Below, in pieces: positions 54,451-64,000 of a stretch of DNA of 64,000 nucleotides; the stretch's first letter is position 1; every line of letters starts with the position of its first letter. The translations under genes and the position numbers were made by a program. The DNA lies in NCBI RefSeq assembly GCF_024331145.1, contig NZ_JANDJO010000001.1:496001-560000 (forward strand), written 5' to 3'. Below the pieces are notes generated by a model. The model was not told the DNA's origin and did no database searches. It was given only the letters and a program-made list of their open reading frames with translations. Origin of the DNA: Shimia sp. CNT1-13L.2. Lineage in GTDB: Bacteria > Pseudomonadota > Alphaproteobacteria > Rhodobacterales > Rhodobacteraceae.

Positions 54451-55479
54451 ATGTGGTTACTTGCGGGAATTATTGGTGTCATGGCGGCCGGATCCACGGC
54501 GGTTTTCAGTTTTGACACGGACGAAGACGAGTCAGAGAGCGAAAACAACGACCTGCCCGAGGAAGAAAACGCAGAGGCCGCTGCACAAGACACAACCGAC
54601 CTTCTGGAAATTGCAGGCACACCATTGCAGCCGGTGGACGTCGACACGCCACAAGACACGACGCAGGCCACTGAGGGCGCAGATACCTTGATTGGCCTGA
54701 ACACGGACGATCACATTGATGGCCTTGCCGGCGACGACCAGATCAACGGATATGAAGGCAACGACACCCTGTATGGCGGCACCGGTCAGGATCACCTATT
54801 CGGTGCCGAAGGTGAAGACGCGCTGTTTGGCGGGGACGACAACGACCGCCTTCACGGACAGGACGGTTCTGACACCCTGCTTGGCGAGGCAGGGGATGAC
54901 AGGCTGGCCGGATACCTTGGTGATGACCATCTTACCGGCGGCGATGGCGCGGACTCGCTCCTTGGCGGGGCGGGCGATGATCTTTTGCAGGGTGGCAACG
55001 ATGATGACGCGCTGCATGGCAATGAAGGTGACGACACCCTGACAGGGGGTGATGGCAGCGACACCCTGTTCGGCGGGGACGGCAATGATCTTGTTGACGG
55101 GCGCGACGCCGATGGTGCAATGGACTTTCTCAATGGTGGTCAGGGTGATGATACGATCACTGCGGGCGCCGGCGACATGGCGCATGGCGGTGACGGGCTC
55201 GACACCTTCCTGCTTAGTGAATGGGATCAGGTGGGCGGTCCGGTCACGATTGTCGATTTCAACGACTCGGAAGACAGCCTCGTCCTGATGTATGAAGATA
55301 GCGGGAATGGCGATCCAGAGGTTGATATTCGCAAGGACTCCAATGACCCGAACCGAACCGAGGTTCTGGTGGATGGCATTCCCGTCGCCGTCGTGATGGG
55401 AGGGGGGGGCCTGTCTGCGGCAGACATCACGCTTTTGCCACAGGGCGGACCGGGTGCAACCGAGTTGCTACGCGTTTGA
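54451..55479 (+). CDS. RTX-repeat calcium-binding protein
   Basis: A 342-residue acidic protein. A hydrophobic N-terminal segment (MWLLAGIIGVMAAGSTAVF, 1-19) is followed by an acidic linker (DTDEDESESENNDLPEEE) and then about 16 RTX nonapeptides of the type GGxGxDxLx (about 75-265), ending in a beta-domain with TIVDFNDSEDSLVLMYED. RTX repeats fold on binding calcium outside the cell, normally after type I secretion. No secretion ATPase gene is nearby. The start at 54451 is chosen for its hydrophobic beginning; a TTG at 54376 would put that segment internally. Confidence 0.82.
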   Translation: MWLLAGIIGVMAAGSTAVFSFDTDEDESESENNDLPEEENAEAAAQDTTDLLEIAGTPLQPVDVDTPQDTTQATEGADTLIGLNTDDHIDGLAGDDQINGYEGNDTLYGGTGQDHLFGAEGEDALFGGDDNDRLHGQDGSDTLLGEAGDDRLAGYLGDDHLTGGDGADSLLGGAGDDLLQGGNDDDALHGNEGDDTLTGGDGSDTLFGGDGNDLVDGRDADGAMDFLNGGQGDDTITAGAGDMAHGGDGLDTFLLSEWDQVGGPVTIVDFNDSEDSLVLMYEDSGNGDPEVDIRKDSNDPNRTEVLVDGIPVAVVMGGGGLSAADITLLPQGGPGATELLRV

Positions 55480-55620
55480 GGGGCTTCGCCCTTCCCTTTT
55501 GGAGAAATATCTCTTATACGCGCGCATCCGGTGGACGAATCCGTATGCCGGACACTTTCCTGGACCTTGCTGGACGACATCCCGGCTTGTGCCCGCAACC
55601 CTTAATCATGGGAGACCCCG

Positions 55621-55890
55621 ATGTCGATTACTGTTGAAGAAAAAGCCCGCGTTCTGGCCGAATTTGCAACCAAAGAAGGCGACACCGGTTCGCCGGAAGT
55701 ACAGGTTGCTATCCTGACCTCGCGCATCAACACCCTGACCGAGCACTTCAAAACCCACAAGAAGGACAACCACGGTCGTCGTGGCCTTCTGAAAATGGTT
55801 GCTCAGCGCCGTAAGCTGCTGGACTACCTGAAGGGCAAGGAAGAAGCACGTTACCAAGACCTGATCAAGCGTCTCGGCATCCGTCGCTAA
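55621..55890 (+). CDS. rpsO: 30S ribosomal protein S15
   Basis: An 89-residue S15, the standard length, with the conserved [15 protein letters not shown] and the 16S/rRNA-binding helices [29 protein letters not shown]. Complete and intact. A strong terminator follows 24 bases after the stop. In most bacteria pnp comes next; here two unrelated genes intervene. Confidence 0.98.
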   Translation: MSITVEEKARVLAEFATKEGDTGSPEVQVAILTSRINTLTEHFKTHKKDNHGRRGLLKMVAQRRKLLDYLKGKEEARYQDLIKRLGIRR

Positions 55891-55914
55891 GCATTCCGGA
55901 TCATCCGATCCAGA

Positions 55915-55946
55915 AACACCCGCTCCTCTTTGGAGCGGGTGTTTTC
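55915..55946 (+). terminator. Rho-independent terminator of rpsO
   Basis: A perfect 12-bp stem AACACCCGCTCC/GGAGCGGGTGTT (55915-55926 with 55932-55943, loop TCTTT) leads into a short T run. It ends the rpsO transcript before the nitrilase-family gene. Confidence 0.9.
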
Positions 55947-56027
55947 GTTTGTGGCCACCGGAAAGCCTTGCGCAATGGCGGGCGTCGGGGTGAATTGGGC
56001 GGAGATTGCGACGACAGGACCCCGCCA

Positions 56028-56879
56028 ATGACCAGCGCCGACACCCTGACCTTTCTGGCCTGCCAGATCGACATCCCCCCGATGACCACGGCCGCCGAGA
56101 GGGACGCGCACCTTGCCCGATCCGCGGCGAAGGTGCGGGCCGAACTTGCCGCCGCCGACAGACGGGTCGATCTGGTGATGCTGCCGGAACTTTCCAGCAT
56201 CGATTATGCGCGCGACACGTTTTCCAGACTGGACGAGATGGCAGAGCCTGTCGATGGCGCGTCGTTTCAAACATGGCGGGCGGTGGCGCAGGAGTTCGGA
56301 TGCCACGTTTCCTTTGGGTTTGCCCGCAAGGGGGACGGCGGGCCATTCATCAGTGTAGGTGTGGTCGGCCCAAACGGTGACCTGATCGGCAGTTACGACA
56401 AGCTGCATCTCGCACAATACGGCGCGTCGATGGAGAAAGAGTATTTCAATCGGGGCGATCACCTGCTGGTCTTTGAGGTCAACGGTTTCCGGCTGGCCCC
56501 GATCATCTGCTACGACATCCGCATCCCGGAATTGTCGCGCACGCTGGCCGTGGATCATGGTGTCGAGGTGATCCTGCATTGCGGTGCCTACTATCGCGAC
56601 GAATCCTTCGCTACATGGCACCCTTTCGCGACCACGCGGGCGCTTGAGAACCAGGTGTTCTTTCTCTCGCTGAACCGGGCGGGGCAGACTTATGGCAATT
56701 CGCTGTTTTGCTGGCCGTGGATGGATGAAACCATCGCTCCCGTCCGTTTTGACAACACCGCCGAGACCTTCCGTCTGATCACGATGGACCGCGCCACGCT
56801 AGAGGCGGCACGGCGCGATTATACGTTCTTGAAGGACCGGCTTGAGGACTATGGGGCGGTTGGGACGCACCAGGATTGA
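56028..56879 (+). CDS. Carbon-nitrogen hydrolase (nitrilase superfamily) protein
   Basis: A 283-residue enzyme with the catalytic triad Glu54 (LPELS), Lys125 (YDKLHL) and Cys161 (IICYDIRIPE). It hydrolyses a C-N bond, probably an amide or carbamoyl group; the superfamily is wide, so the substrate is open. The ATG at 56028 has AGGA upstream (a longer start at 55968 is less convincing). It lies between rpsO and pnp and is convergent with the SGNH lipoprotein gene. Confidence 0.87.
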   Translation: MTSADTLTFLACQIDIPPMTTAAERDAHLARSAAKVRAELAAADRRVDLVMLPELSSIDYARDTFSRLDEMAEPVDGASFQTWRAVAQEFGCHVSFGFARKGDGGPFISVGVVGPNGDLIGSYDKLHLAQYGASMEKEYFNRGDHLLVFEVNGFRLAPIICYDIRIPELSRTLAVDHGVEVILHCGAYYRDESFATWHPFATTRALENQVFFLSLNRAGQTYGNSLFCWPWMDETIAPVRFDNTAETFRLITMDRATLEAARRDYTFLKDRLEDYGAVGTHQD

Positions 56880-56915
56880 TGACACCCGAGCGTGCCGTTC
56901 GCGGCTTGAAACGCT

Positions 56916-57635
56916 CTACCTGTCTTTGTCTTCGGCTTTGATAAGTTCTGCCACCCGCTGACCGATGATCGTGCTGGCCTTGACCGAAGGGTGGATCATG
57001 TCGACGCCGTGGAACGATCTGTCCCCGTGCGGCACCAGTTCGGCATTCGACAGGAAATAGACGCCCTCGACCTGATCGGCCAGACGCGCAATCCGGGCTT
57101 CGAGAACATCGCCTTCCGAACGGCACTCGTCGATCATCGAGCCGACGCCGGGACTCCGCAGATAACCGACCCATACCACGCGGGCGCCGGTCTTGCGGAT
57201 GTCGGTGACCAGCTTGGCAATTGCCCCGCCGCGGCCATTCTGGGAAATCAGCTTGTCCAGCTTGCGTTCACAGGCCTTGCAGCCACAGCCCAGCCAAAGA
57301 TCGTTGCCGCCACCGTTCAGGACAACCCAATCCCAGCCGTCGCTCGAGAACTGGCTTTCGATACGGAACCCGGCCGCGCCGGAAATCGGGAGCCTGTAGA
57401 GGATCCGTGCGCCGCCGACAGACCGGTTGACCACAGGTTCCTGGAGTTCGCGCGCAACGGAATGGGCAATCGACCGCCCGCTGATCCCATGCCACGCCAT
57501 GAGACTGTCGCCCATGGCAAGAATGCGAGGCCCCTCCGAACGGGAGACTTCGGCACCCTTGGGGGCAGGTGCCGTTGTCGCGCAGGCGGACAAAACCAAA
57601 GCTGTCAGGGTCAGGATCAAAAAGGGCAGGCGCAT
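56916..57635 (-). CDS. SGNH/GDSL hydrolase-like lipoprotein
   Basis: A 239-residue lipoprotein: signal peptide and lipobox LSAC (Cys18), then a flavodoxin-like SGNH domain with the nucleophile in AMGDSL (Ser44), NGGGNDLW (block III Asn) and DMIHPS near residue 218 (His). It is an esterase or acyl-hydrolase of the periplasm or outer membrane. An unusual cysteine pair CGCKAC sits after the Asn block. It is transcribed against the neighbouring genes, between rpsO and pnp. Confidence 0.83.
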   Translation of the reverse strand: MRLPFLILTLTALVLSACATTAPAPKGAEVSRSEGPRILAMGDSLMAWHGISGRSIAHSVARELQEPVVNRSVGGARILYRLPISGAAGFRIESQFSSDGWDWVVLNGGGNDLWLGCGCKACERKLDKLISQNGRGGAIAKLVTDIRKTGARVVWVGYLRSPGVGSMIDECRSEGDVLEARIARLADQVEGVYFLSNAELVPHGDRSFHGVDMIHPSVKASTIIGQRVAELIKAEDKDR

Positions 57636-57827
57636 CAATTCAGGGGCTCTATTCACGCAGTATCAAGGACGTGGGCACATATGGGGAGTTCGGCGCGGGG
57701 AAAGCAAGGGCAACTCTGTGCCGATGCAAACTCCCTGCTTTCAAAACGCTTCAATCTCATGTAAGGGCCTTGCATCCGACACGTTGTGCTTGGACCCTGG
57801 CACTCGGACAGAAGAAGGAAGGGGTCG

Positions 57828-57882
57828 GCGGCAATGGGGCCGCTATATGAAACGGGAGACCCGGAGGGCCGGGAGTGCTCCC
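57828..57882 (+). other. Possible structured leader of pnp
   Basis: In the 262-base gap before pnp two short hairpins occur: GCGGC/GCCGC (57828-57832 with 57839-57843) and GGGAG/CTCCC (57871-57875 with 57878-57882), the second just before the AGGA ribosome site. PNPase autoregulates by cutting a hairpin in its own leader in E. coli, so such structure is expected, but these stems are small. Confidence 0.3.
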
Positions 57883-57897
57883 AACTAGGATAACATG

Positions 57898-60042
<2,145 letters not shown>

Positions 60043-60065
60043 TCTCCTCTGGAAATTTGAGAATT

Positions 60066-60098
60066 GGCGGTCCGGGATTTTCCGGTCCGCCGCTTTTT
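60066..60098 (+). terminator. Rho-independent terminator after pnp
   Basis: A stem of ten positions with one T-T mismatch (60066-60075 with 60082-60091) is followed by GCTTTTT. It starts 23 bases after the pnp stop and precedes the glycosyltransferase operon. Confidence 0.8.
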
Positions 60099-60116
60099 CC
60101 TGAATTTGGCATTCTT

Positions 60117-60989
60117 ATGACTACAGACCTTAGCCGTATTGGCATTGTCACCGTTTGCTACCGGAGCATGGCGGTTCTCCCGGAAATGTTGGCAACGATC
60201 TCTGATGAAGTACCCGTCGTTCTGATTGATAATGCAGGCGATGACGATCCAGAGCTAACTGAATTGGCCACCCGGCATGGTGCCAAGCTGATCGTAAACG
60301 GCAAGAATCGGGGCTTTGGCGTGGCGTGCAACCAAGGCGCGGCAGAACTCACGACCGAATTTCTCTTGTTCCTGAACCCGGATGCCGCTTTGGCACCTGA
60401 CGCACTGGAGCGATTGCTGGAAGCGGCCGACGCCTATCCCGACGCGGGGGCCTTCAACCCCAAGATCGCGTCTCCACAAGGCGCGCAGCTGTTCAAACGC
60501 AATAGCCACCTGTTTCCCAAATCGCACAAGATGCCGCGGGGCTGGCCCGCCCAGGACAGCGAAGTCACGGTTTTGTCGGGCGCCGCTTTCTTTGTTCGGC
60601 GCAGCGCTTTTGAAAGCGTTGGAGGGTTCGATCCAAATATTTTTCTGTACCACGAAGACGATGACCTCGCCCTTCGATTGCGCCAGAGCGTAGGACCCTT
60701 GCGATTTGTCAGCAACGCGCGTGTCACCCATCTCGAGGGGCGCTCGTCAGTGCGGTCACCCGAGATTGCCACGCTAAAGGCATGGCACATGGCGCGTTCG
60801 CGGGTCTATGCGACACGCAAGCATGGCCGTCCGATTCCGTTTGCCCGCGCGCTGCATTCCGCGATGCGGCAGCTGCTCTCTCCAGCCGTGTTGTTTTCCA
60901 AACGCAAGCGGGCCAAACAAGTCGCCTACCTGACGGGTGTCCTAAGCTCATTCTGGGATGGCGGCGCGACGCGGGAAGCACAAAGATGA
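60117..60989 (+). CDS. Glycosyltransferase family 2 protein
   Basis: A 290-residue GT-A fold glycosyltransferase of the rhamnosyl/WbbL-like type: GIVTVCYRSM at the start, NKGFGVACNQGA-like text (about 60-75), the FLNPDAAL metal region and GGFDPNIFLYHEDDDLALRLR with the acidic EDDD. It transfers a sugar, probably in cell-surface polysaccharide. The ATG at 60117 lies after the pnp terminator; the stop overlaps the next gene by four bases. Confidence 0.87.
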   Translation: MTTDLSRIGIVTVCYRSMAVLPEMLATISDEVPVVLIDNAGDDDPELTELATRHGAKLIVNGKNRGFGVACNQGAAELTTEFLLFLNPDAALAPDALERLLEAADAYPDAGAFNPKIASPQGAQLFKRNSHLFPKSHKMPRGWPAQDSEVTVLSGAAFFVRRSAFESVGGFDPNIFLYHEDDDLALRLRQSVGPLRFVSNARVTHLEGRSSVRSPEIATLKAWHMARSRVYATRKHGRPIPFARALHSAMRQLLSPAVLFSKRKRAKQVAYLTGVLSSFWDGGATREAQR

Positions 60990-61708
60990 CAAAGCTGAAC
61001 AGACGACTCTTGCTGGCAGCCCGGCGTTTGATTGTCGGCGACAAGTATTCTGTCCACGGTGTCACGGTGACGGTCCCTCTAAGTGTCGATCCTGAAATCC
61101 GCTATTTGCTGGCCCGACGTCGGCCGTACGAAGATCCGGAGGCCCGATTTGTCCGGGCCCATGTGGAAATGGGTACCCACGTGGTTGAACTTGGTGGCTC
61201 AATCGGCGTTGTTTCCGCCTTGATCCGCAAAGCGATCGGACCGCAGGCCAAGCATGTCATTGTCGAAGCGAACCCCGCCCTGGCGGCCGTATGTAAGGTC
61301 AATGCAAGCGCAACTGCGAATCCTGGCTGCGTCGAGGTGATCGAAGCAGCGGTGGATTATTCCGGCGCCGAGCAGGTCATGTTCGACTTCGGGCACAATG
61401 CCCATACCGGACGGGTTTCCGATCAGGGTGTTCCAGTCCCCACGACAACATTGGGCACTGTTGCCGCATCCTTGCCGAGCGGTCCGGCCGTTCTGGTTTG
61501 TGATATCGAAGGTGCGGAACTTAGTCTGATTTTTTCGGATACCGCAGCGCTGGAACGATTTGAAACCGTTATCCTGGAAACCCATCCACATGCCTATCCA
61601 GATGGCTTCGAGGATCTGGACAGGATGCTGACTCACCTCGCCGCACAGGGCTTTGCGCAAATTGACAGCGCCGACGATGTGGTGATCTACAAGCGCCGCG
61701 AACCATGA
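60986..61708 (+). CDS. FkbM family methyltransferase
   Basis: A 240-residue SAM-dependent methyltransferase. The SAM motif is VVELGGSIGVVSALI (about 57-71), and VLVCDIEGAELSL is the FkbM signature; ETHPHAYPDG comes later. In polysaccharide clusters FkbM proteins O-methylate sugars. The gene overlaps the stops/starts of both neighbours by four bases, so the three proteins are made together. Confidence 0.85.
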   Translation: MTKLNRRLLLAARRLIVGDKYSVHGVTVTVPLSVDPEIRYLLARRRPYEDPEARFVRAHVEMGTHVVELGGSIGVVSALIRKAIGPQAKHVIVEANPALAAVCKVNASATANPGCVEVIEAAVDYSGAEQVMFDFGHNAHTGRVSDQGVPVPTTTLGTVAASLPSGPAVLVCDIEGAELSLIFSDTAALERFETVILETHPHAYPDGFEDLDRMLTHLAAQGFAQIDSADDVVIYKRREP

Positions 61709-62514
61709 AAATACCCGGTTACTTCATCAATCTTGATCGCGCTGAACAACGCGCCGCGCATATGCGCTCCGAGGCGGAAAGATTGGATCTGCCGCTGACC
61801 CGATTGCCCGCGGTTGATGGAAGACAGTTGGATGAAACGGAACAGGCTGCCCTGCACGAACCGGCCATTGGCATGCATCGCATGTCCGGCCCTGAAATTG
61901 GCTGTTTTCTCAGCCACCGCGCTGCCTGGAAGCAGATCGCCGAGGGGGAATATCCCTTTGGCGCTGTGTTCGAAGATGACCTGAAGTTCGCCGAGGACAG
62001 TACGCAGCTATTGAACGATGACAGCTGGCTGCCCGAGGGCGCTGGTGTCATCAAGATCGAAACCACGTCTCGCAAGGTTTTGGTTGAGCCGCCTTACGCG
62101 CCCGTTGGCCCCAATCGCCAGCTTGGCCGCCTTGGATCTCTGCATCTGGGAGCGGGCGGCTATATCCTGTCTCGTGACTTCGCCGCCACGTTGATCGACC
62201 GCACAGAGCAATTTTCCGTGCCGGTGGATTATCTACTGTTTGATCAGACACATGGCCTTTCGATGGATGTGGACCGCTGGCAGTTGTTTCCGGCGATTTG
62301 CGTTCAGCAGGTACGCTCAAAAGACAACTTCCTCCCAAGCGGCGCCGAGGCATCTGGTCTCGACAGCGCCCGTAAAGTTCTGAAACGCAAGGGTTTGGCA
62401 AAGCTGCGTCGTGAATTGTCGCGCCCCTTCGTCGACGCCGCGAAAGAGATTTCCGCCCGATTGCACGCGCGGCGCATGGGCGGAAAATGGATCTTTATCG
62501 ACTATAACGACTAA
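61705..62514 (+). CDS. Glycosyltransferase family 25 protein
   Basis: A 269-residue GT25 (LPS beta-galactosyltransferase-like) enzyme: YFINLDRAEQRAAHM at the N terminus, GPEIGCFLSHRAAWK (about 60-75), the acidic VFEDDLKF and LGAGGYILSRDFA. With the GT2 and the FkbM methyltransferase it makes a compact set for adding and methylating a surface sugar. The end lies 12 bases from the convergent peroxiredoxin gene. Confidence 0.88.
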   Translation: MKIPGYFINLDRAEQRAAHMRSEAERLDLPLTRLPAVDGRQLDETEQAALHEPAIGMHRMSGPEIGCFLSHRAAWKQIAEGEYPFGAVFEDDLKFAEDSTQLLNDDSWLPEGAGVIKIETTSRKVLVEPPYAPVGPNRQLGRLGSLHLGAGGYILSRDFAATLIDRTEQFSVPVDYLLFDQTHGLSMDVDRWQLFPAICVQQVRSKDNFLPSGAEASGLDSARKVLKRKGLAKLRRELSRPFVDAAKEISARLHARRMGGKWIFIDYND

Positions 62515-62526
62515 CTTCGGTGAAGA

Positions 62527-63180
62527 TCACTCAGGCAGCTTCGTCATCCGCAGGTACGGGAAGTGGGTGGTGAACTCGCCGTACTTGGCCTTGGCGTCCT
62601 CGTCACTGACGGCGACCGGGATCACCACGTCTCCACCCGGGGTCCAGTTGGCCGGGGTCGCGACGTTCTCCTTGGCTGCGGTCTGAAGACCGTCGAGTGC
62701 GCGCAGAACCTCGGCAAAGTTGCGGCCAACGTTCATCGGGTAGGTCATCGACAGCTTGAGCTGTTTGTCCGGGCCGATGATAAAGACCGAGCGCACGGTT
62801 GCGCTGTCGGCCGGGGTGCGACCATCCGGCAGGTAGGCTTCCGCCGGCAGCATGTCGAAGGCCTTGGACACGGCGAGACCCTCGTCGGCGATGATCGGAA
62901 AACCTGCCTTGGTACCGGCAAAGCCTTCGATGTCGCTCTTCCAGCCCTTGTGGTCTTCAACGCCGTCGACAGAGACGCCGATCACCTTGCAGCCGCGCTT
63001 GTCCCATTCGTCGGCAAGCTGTGCCACGGCCCCGAATTCGGTGGTGCAGACCGGGGTGAAATCCTTGGGGTGCGAGAACAGGATGGCCCAGCTGTCGCCG
63101 ATCCAGTCGTGGAACGAGATGCTCCCCTGATCGGTTTCAGCCGTGAAATCGGGGACTGTATCGTTGATGCGCAAACCCAT
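62527..63180 (-). CDS. 1-Cys peroxiredoxin (Prx6 type)
   Basis: A 217-residue peroxiredoxin. The peroxidatic Cys45 is in FTPVCTTE, preceded by LFSHPKD; the length and the C-terminal domain (about 150-217) are those of Prx6/AhpC2-type 1-Cys enzymes, and no resolving cysteine is placed as in 2-Cys Prx. It reduces hydrogen or organic peroxides. The ATG at 63180 (MGLRINDTVP) has AAGGAGAG upstream; an earlier start at 63243 is rejected. Confidence 0.92.
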   Translation of the reverse strand: MGLRINDTVPDFTAETDQGSISFHDWIGDSWAILFSHPKDFTPVCTTEFGAVAQLADEWDKRGCKVIGVSVDGVEDHKGWKSDIEGFAGTKAGFPIIADEGLAVSKAFDMLPAEAYLPDGRTPADSATVRSVFIIGPDKQLKLSMTYPMNVGRNFAEVLRALDGLQTAAKENVATPANWTPGGDVVIPVAVSDEDAKAKYGEFTTHFPYLRMTKLPE

Positions 63181-63300
63181 GTGTCTCTCCTTGAAAATGC
63201 GTTTCATACTGAGATGAACATAAGTGATGGAAAGAGCCTGCATAGGGGGCAGTAGAACTTTCTTTGCAACTCAGGGAAACTTGGCGCTCTGGACTTCTGG

Positions 63301-63320
63301 AGAAATTTGATCAAATTTCT
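63301..63320. promoter_or_regulatory. Perfect 20-bp palindrome upstream of an aldehyde dehydrogenase gene
   Basis: AGAAATTTGATCAAATTTCT is a perfect palindrome in the 215-base divergent gap between the peroxiredoxin and aldehyde dehydrogenase genes, 76-95 bases before the latter. Its uninterrupted symmetry with a TGATCA centre favours a dimeric regulator site over a terminator. Confidence 0.5.
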
Positions 63321-63395
63321 TGTGACGGTGCGGCACGGGGGGTTGCGAGAGCCACGACCGCCTGACACAGTGCAGCAAATTCTGGGAGGAATACC

Positions 63396-64000
63396 ATGAT
63401 TGAGAAACGCCAATTCTATATCAACGGGCAATGGGTCTCACCGGCCGCCGCCCGCGATTTCGACGTGATCGATCCGGCCACCGAAGAGGTTTGCGCCGTG
63501 ATCTCGCTGGGTGATCAGGCCGATACAGACGCAGCCGTTGCCGCTGCCAAGGCCGCCTTCCCGTCGTGGGCTGAAACCCCGCTGGAAGAGCGCGTTACCC
63601 TGATCCGCCGACTGGGTGAGATTTACAAGGAACGCCGCGACGAGATGGGCGAGGCGATCCGCATGGAAATGGGCGCGCCGATTGATCTTGCGCGCAACAA
63701 CCAGTGGGGCGCGGGCAGCTGGCACCTTGACGGGTTCCTTGACGCGCTCGAGAACTTCGAGTTCGAAAAACCCTATAAGGGCGCAGACCGGATGCGCATG
63801 GAACCCATCGGTGTGTGTGGCCTGATCACGCCATGGAACTGGCCGATGAACCAGGTTGTGCTCAAGGCGATCCCGGCGATGGCCGTGGGCTGCACGATGG
63901 TCCTGAAACCCTCCGAGATCTCGCCGCTGTCTTCGCTCCTGTTTGCCGAGATGGTCGATCAGGCGGGTTTCCCGGCGGGCGTGTTCAACCTCGTCAACGG
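63396..64000 (+). CDS. Aldehyde dehydrogenase, 5' end only
   Basis: The first 201 residues of an ALDH superfamily enzyme that continues beyond the window. FYINGQWVSP, VIDPATEEV, CGLITPWNWPMNQ (about 145-157) and VLKPSEISP (about 169-177) define the coenzyme-binding half; the catalytic Glu and Cys are outside. A GGGAGGA ribosome site precedes the ATG. Close relatives act on simple or aromatic aldehydes; the exact family cannot be set from this half. Confidence 0.9.
   Translation, partial: MIEKRQFYINGQWVSPAAARDFDVIDPATEEVCAVISLGDQADTDAAVAAAKAAFPSWAETPLEERVTLIRRLGEIYKERRDEMGEAIRMEMGAPIDLARNNQWGAGSWHLDGFLDALENFEFEKPYKGADRMRMEPIGVCGLITPWNWPMNQVVLKAIPAMAVGCTMVLKPSEISPLSSLLFAEMVDQAGFPAGVFNLVN

Overview
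The window looks like chromosomal DNA of an alphaproteobacterium of the Rhodobacterales, most likely the marine Roseobacter group. Reasons: GC-rich coding sequence with few and short gaps; BamF (DUF3035), DUF3775, an SDHAF4-like DUF1674 protein and a Hint-domain protein; two separate fungal-type saccharopine dehydrogenases; a sitABCD-type metal transporter; a two-domain ALDH16; a LuxI/LuxR pair; and an rsmB-heparinase-purH-lspA-bamF-M16-M16 gene order. I cannot name a genus. About 62 protein genes cover nearly everything. I saw no rRNA, tRNA, CRISPR array, transposase, prophage or replication origin.

1-10 kb is a catabolic region. After the end of a Hint-domain gene comes an operon for an extradiol ring-cleavage dioxygenase (hpaD), an HpaI-type aldolase and a GntR/FCD regulator. 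Next, around a shared AT-rich promoter, a class I glutamine amidotransferase (minus strand) faces a plus-strand series: cytochrome P450, glutamine-synthetase-like gamma-glutamyl ligase, [2Fe-2S] ferredoxin, small membrane protein, short-chain dehydrogenase. This looks like an undescribed gamma-glutamylation pathway in which a P450 acts on an amine or aromatic amine; it is the best candidate for a new system here. A DMT exporter, a hydroxypyruvate-isomerase-like enzyme and a CHMI-like isomerase follow.

10-31 kb mixes housekeeping and catabolism: polA; lysine degradation by two saccharopine dehydrogenases with a SemiSWEET transporter between them; a TetR/quinone-reductase pair around three near-identical operators; rmuC-mutL; a fused 5-oxoprolinase; a phosphatase-SQR fusion; a MocR regulator; DUF983; then a quorum-sensing block (luxI with a long C-terminal extension, luxR, an XRE regulator).

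31-49 kb holds a SulP anion transporter, a Mn/Zn ABC transporter behind a Fur/Mur-like palindrome, deoC with ALDH16, and the envelope/purine/rRNA-methylation block listed above. 49-64 kb carries dapB and the ancient rbfA-truB-rpsO-pnp series. Here that series is split by accessory genes: phosphodiester glycosidase, heparin-lyase-like protein, DUF1643, an RTX protein, a nitrilase-family enzyme and an SGNH lipoprotein. A three-gene glycosyltransferase/FkbM operon, a 1-Cys peroxiredoxin and the start of an aldehyde dehydrogenase end the window.

At the non-coding level two families of short elements stand out. One is a 40-bp repeat with an 11-bp internal period that occurs in two divergent promoter regions (31.1 and 50.4 kb). 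The other is a twin-hairpin element at 3.07 and 6.50 kb whose two copies differ in sequence but keep their base pairing.
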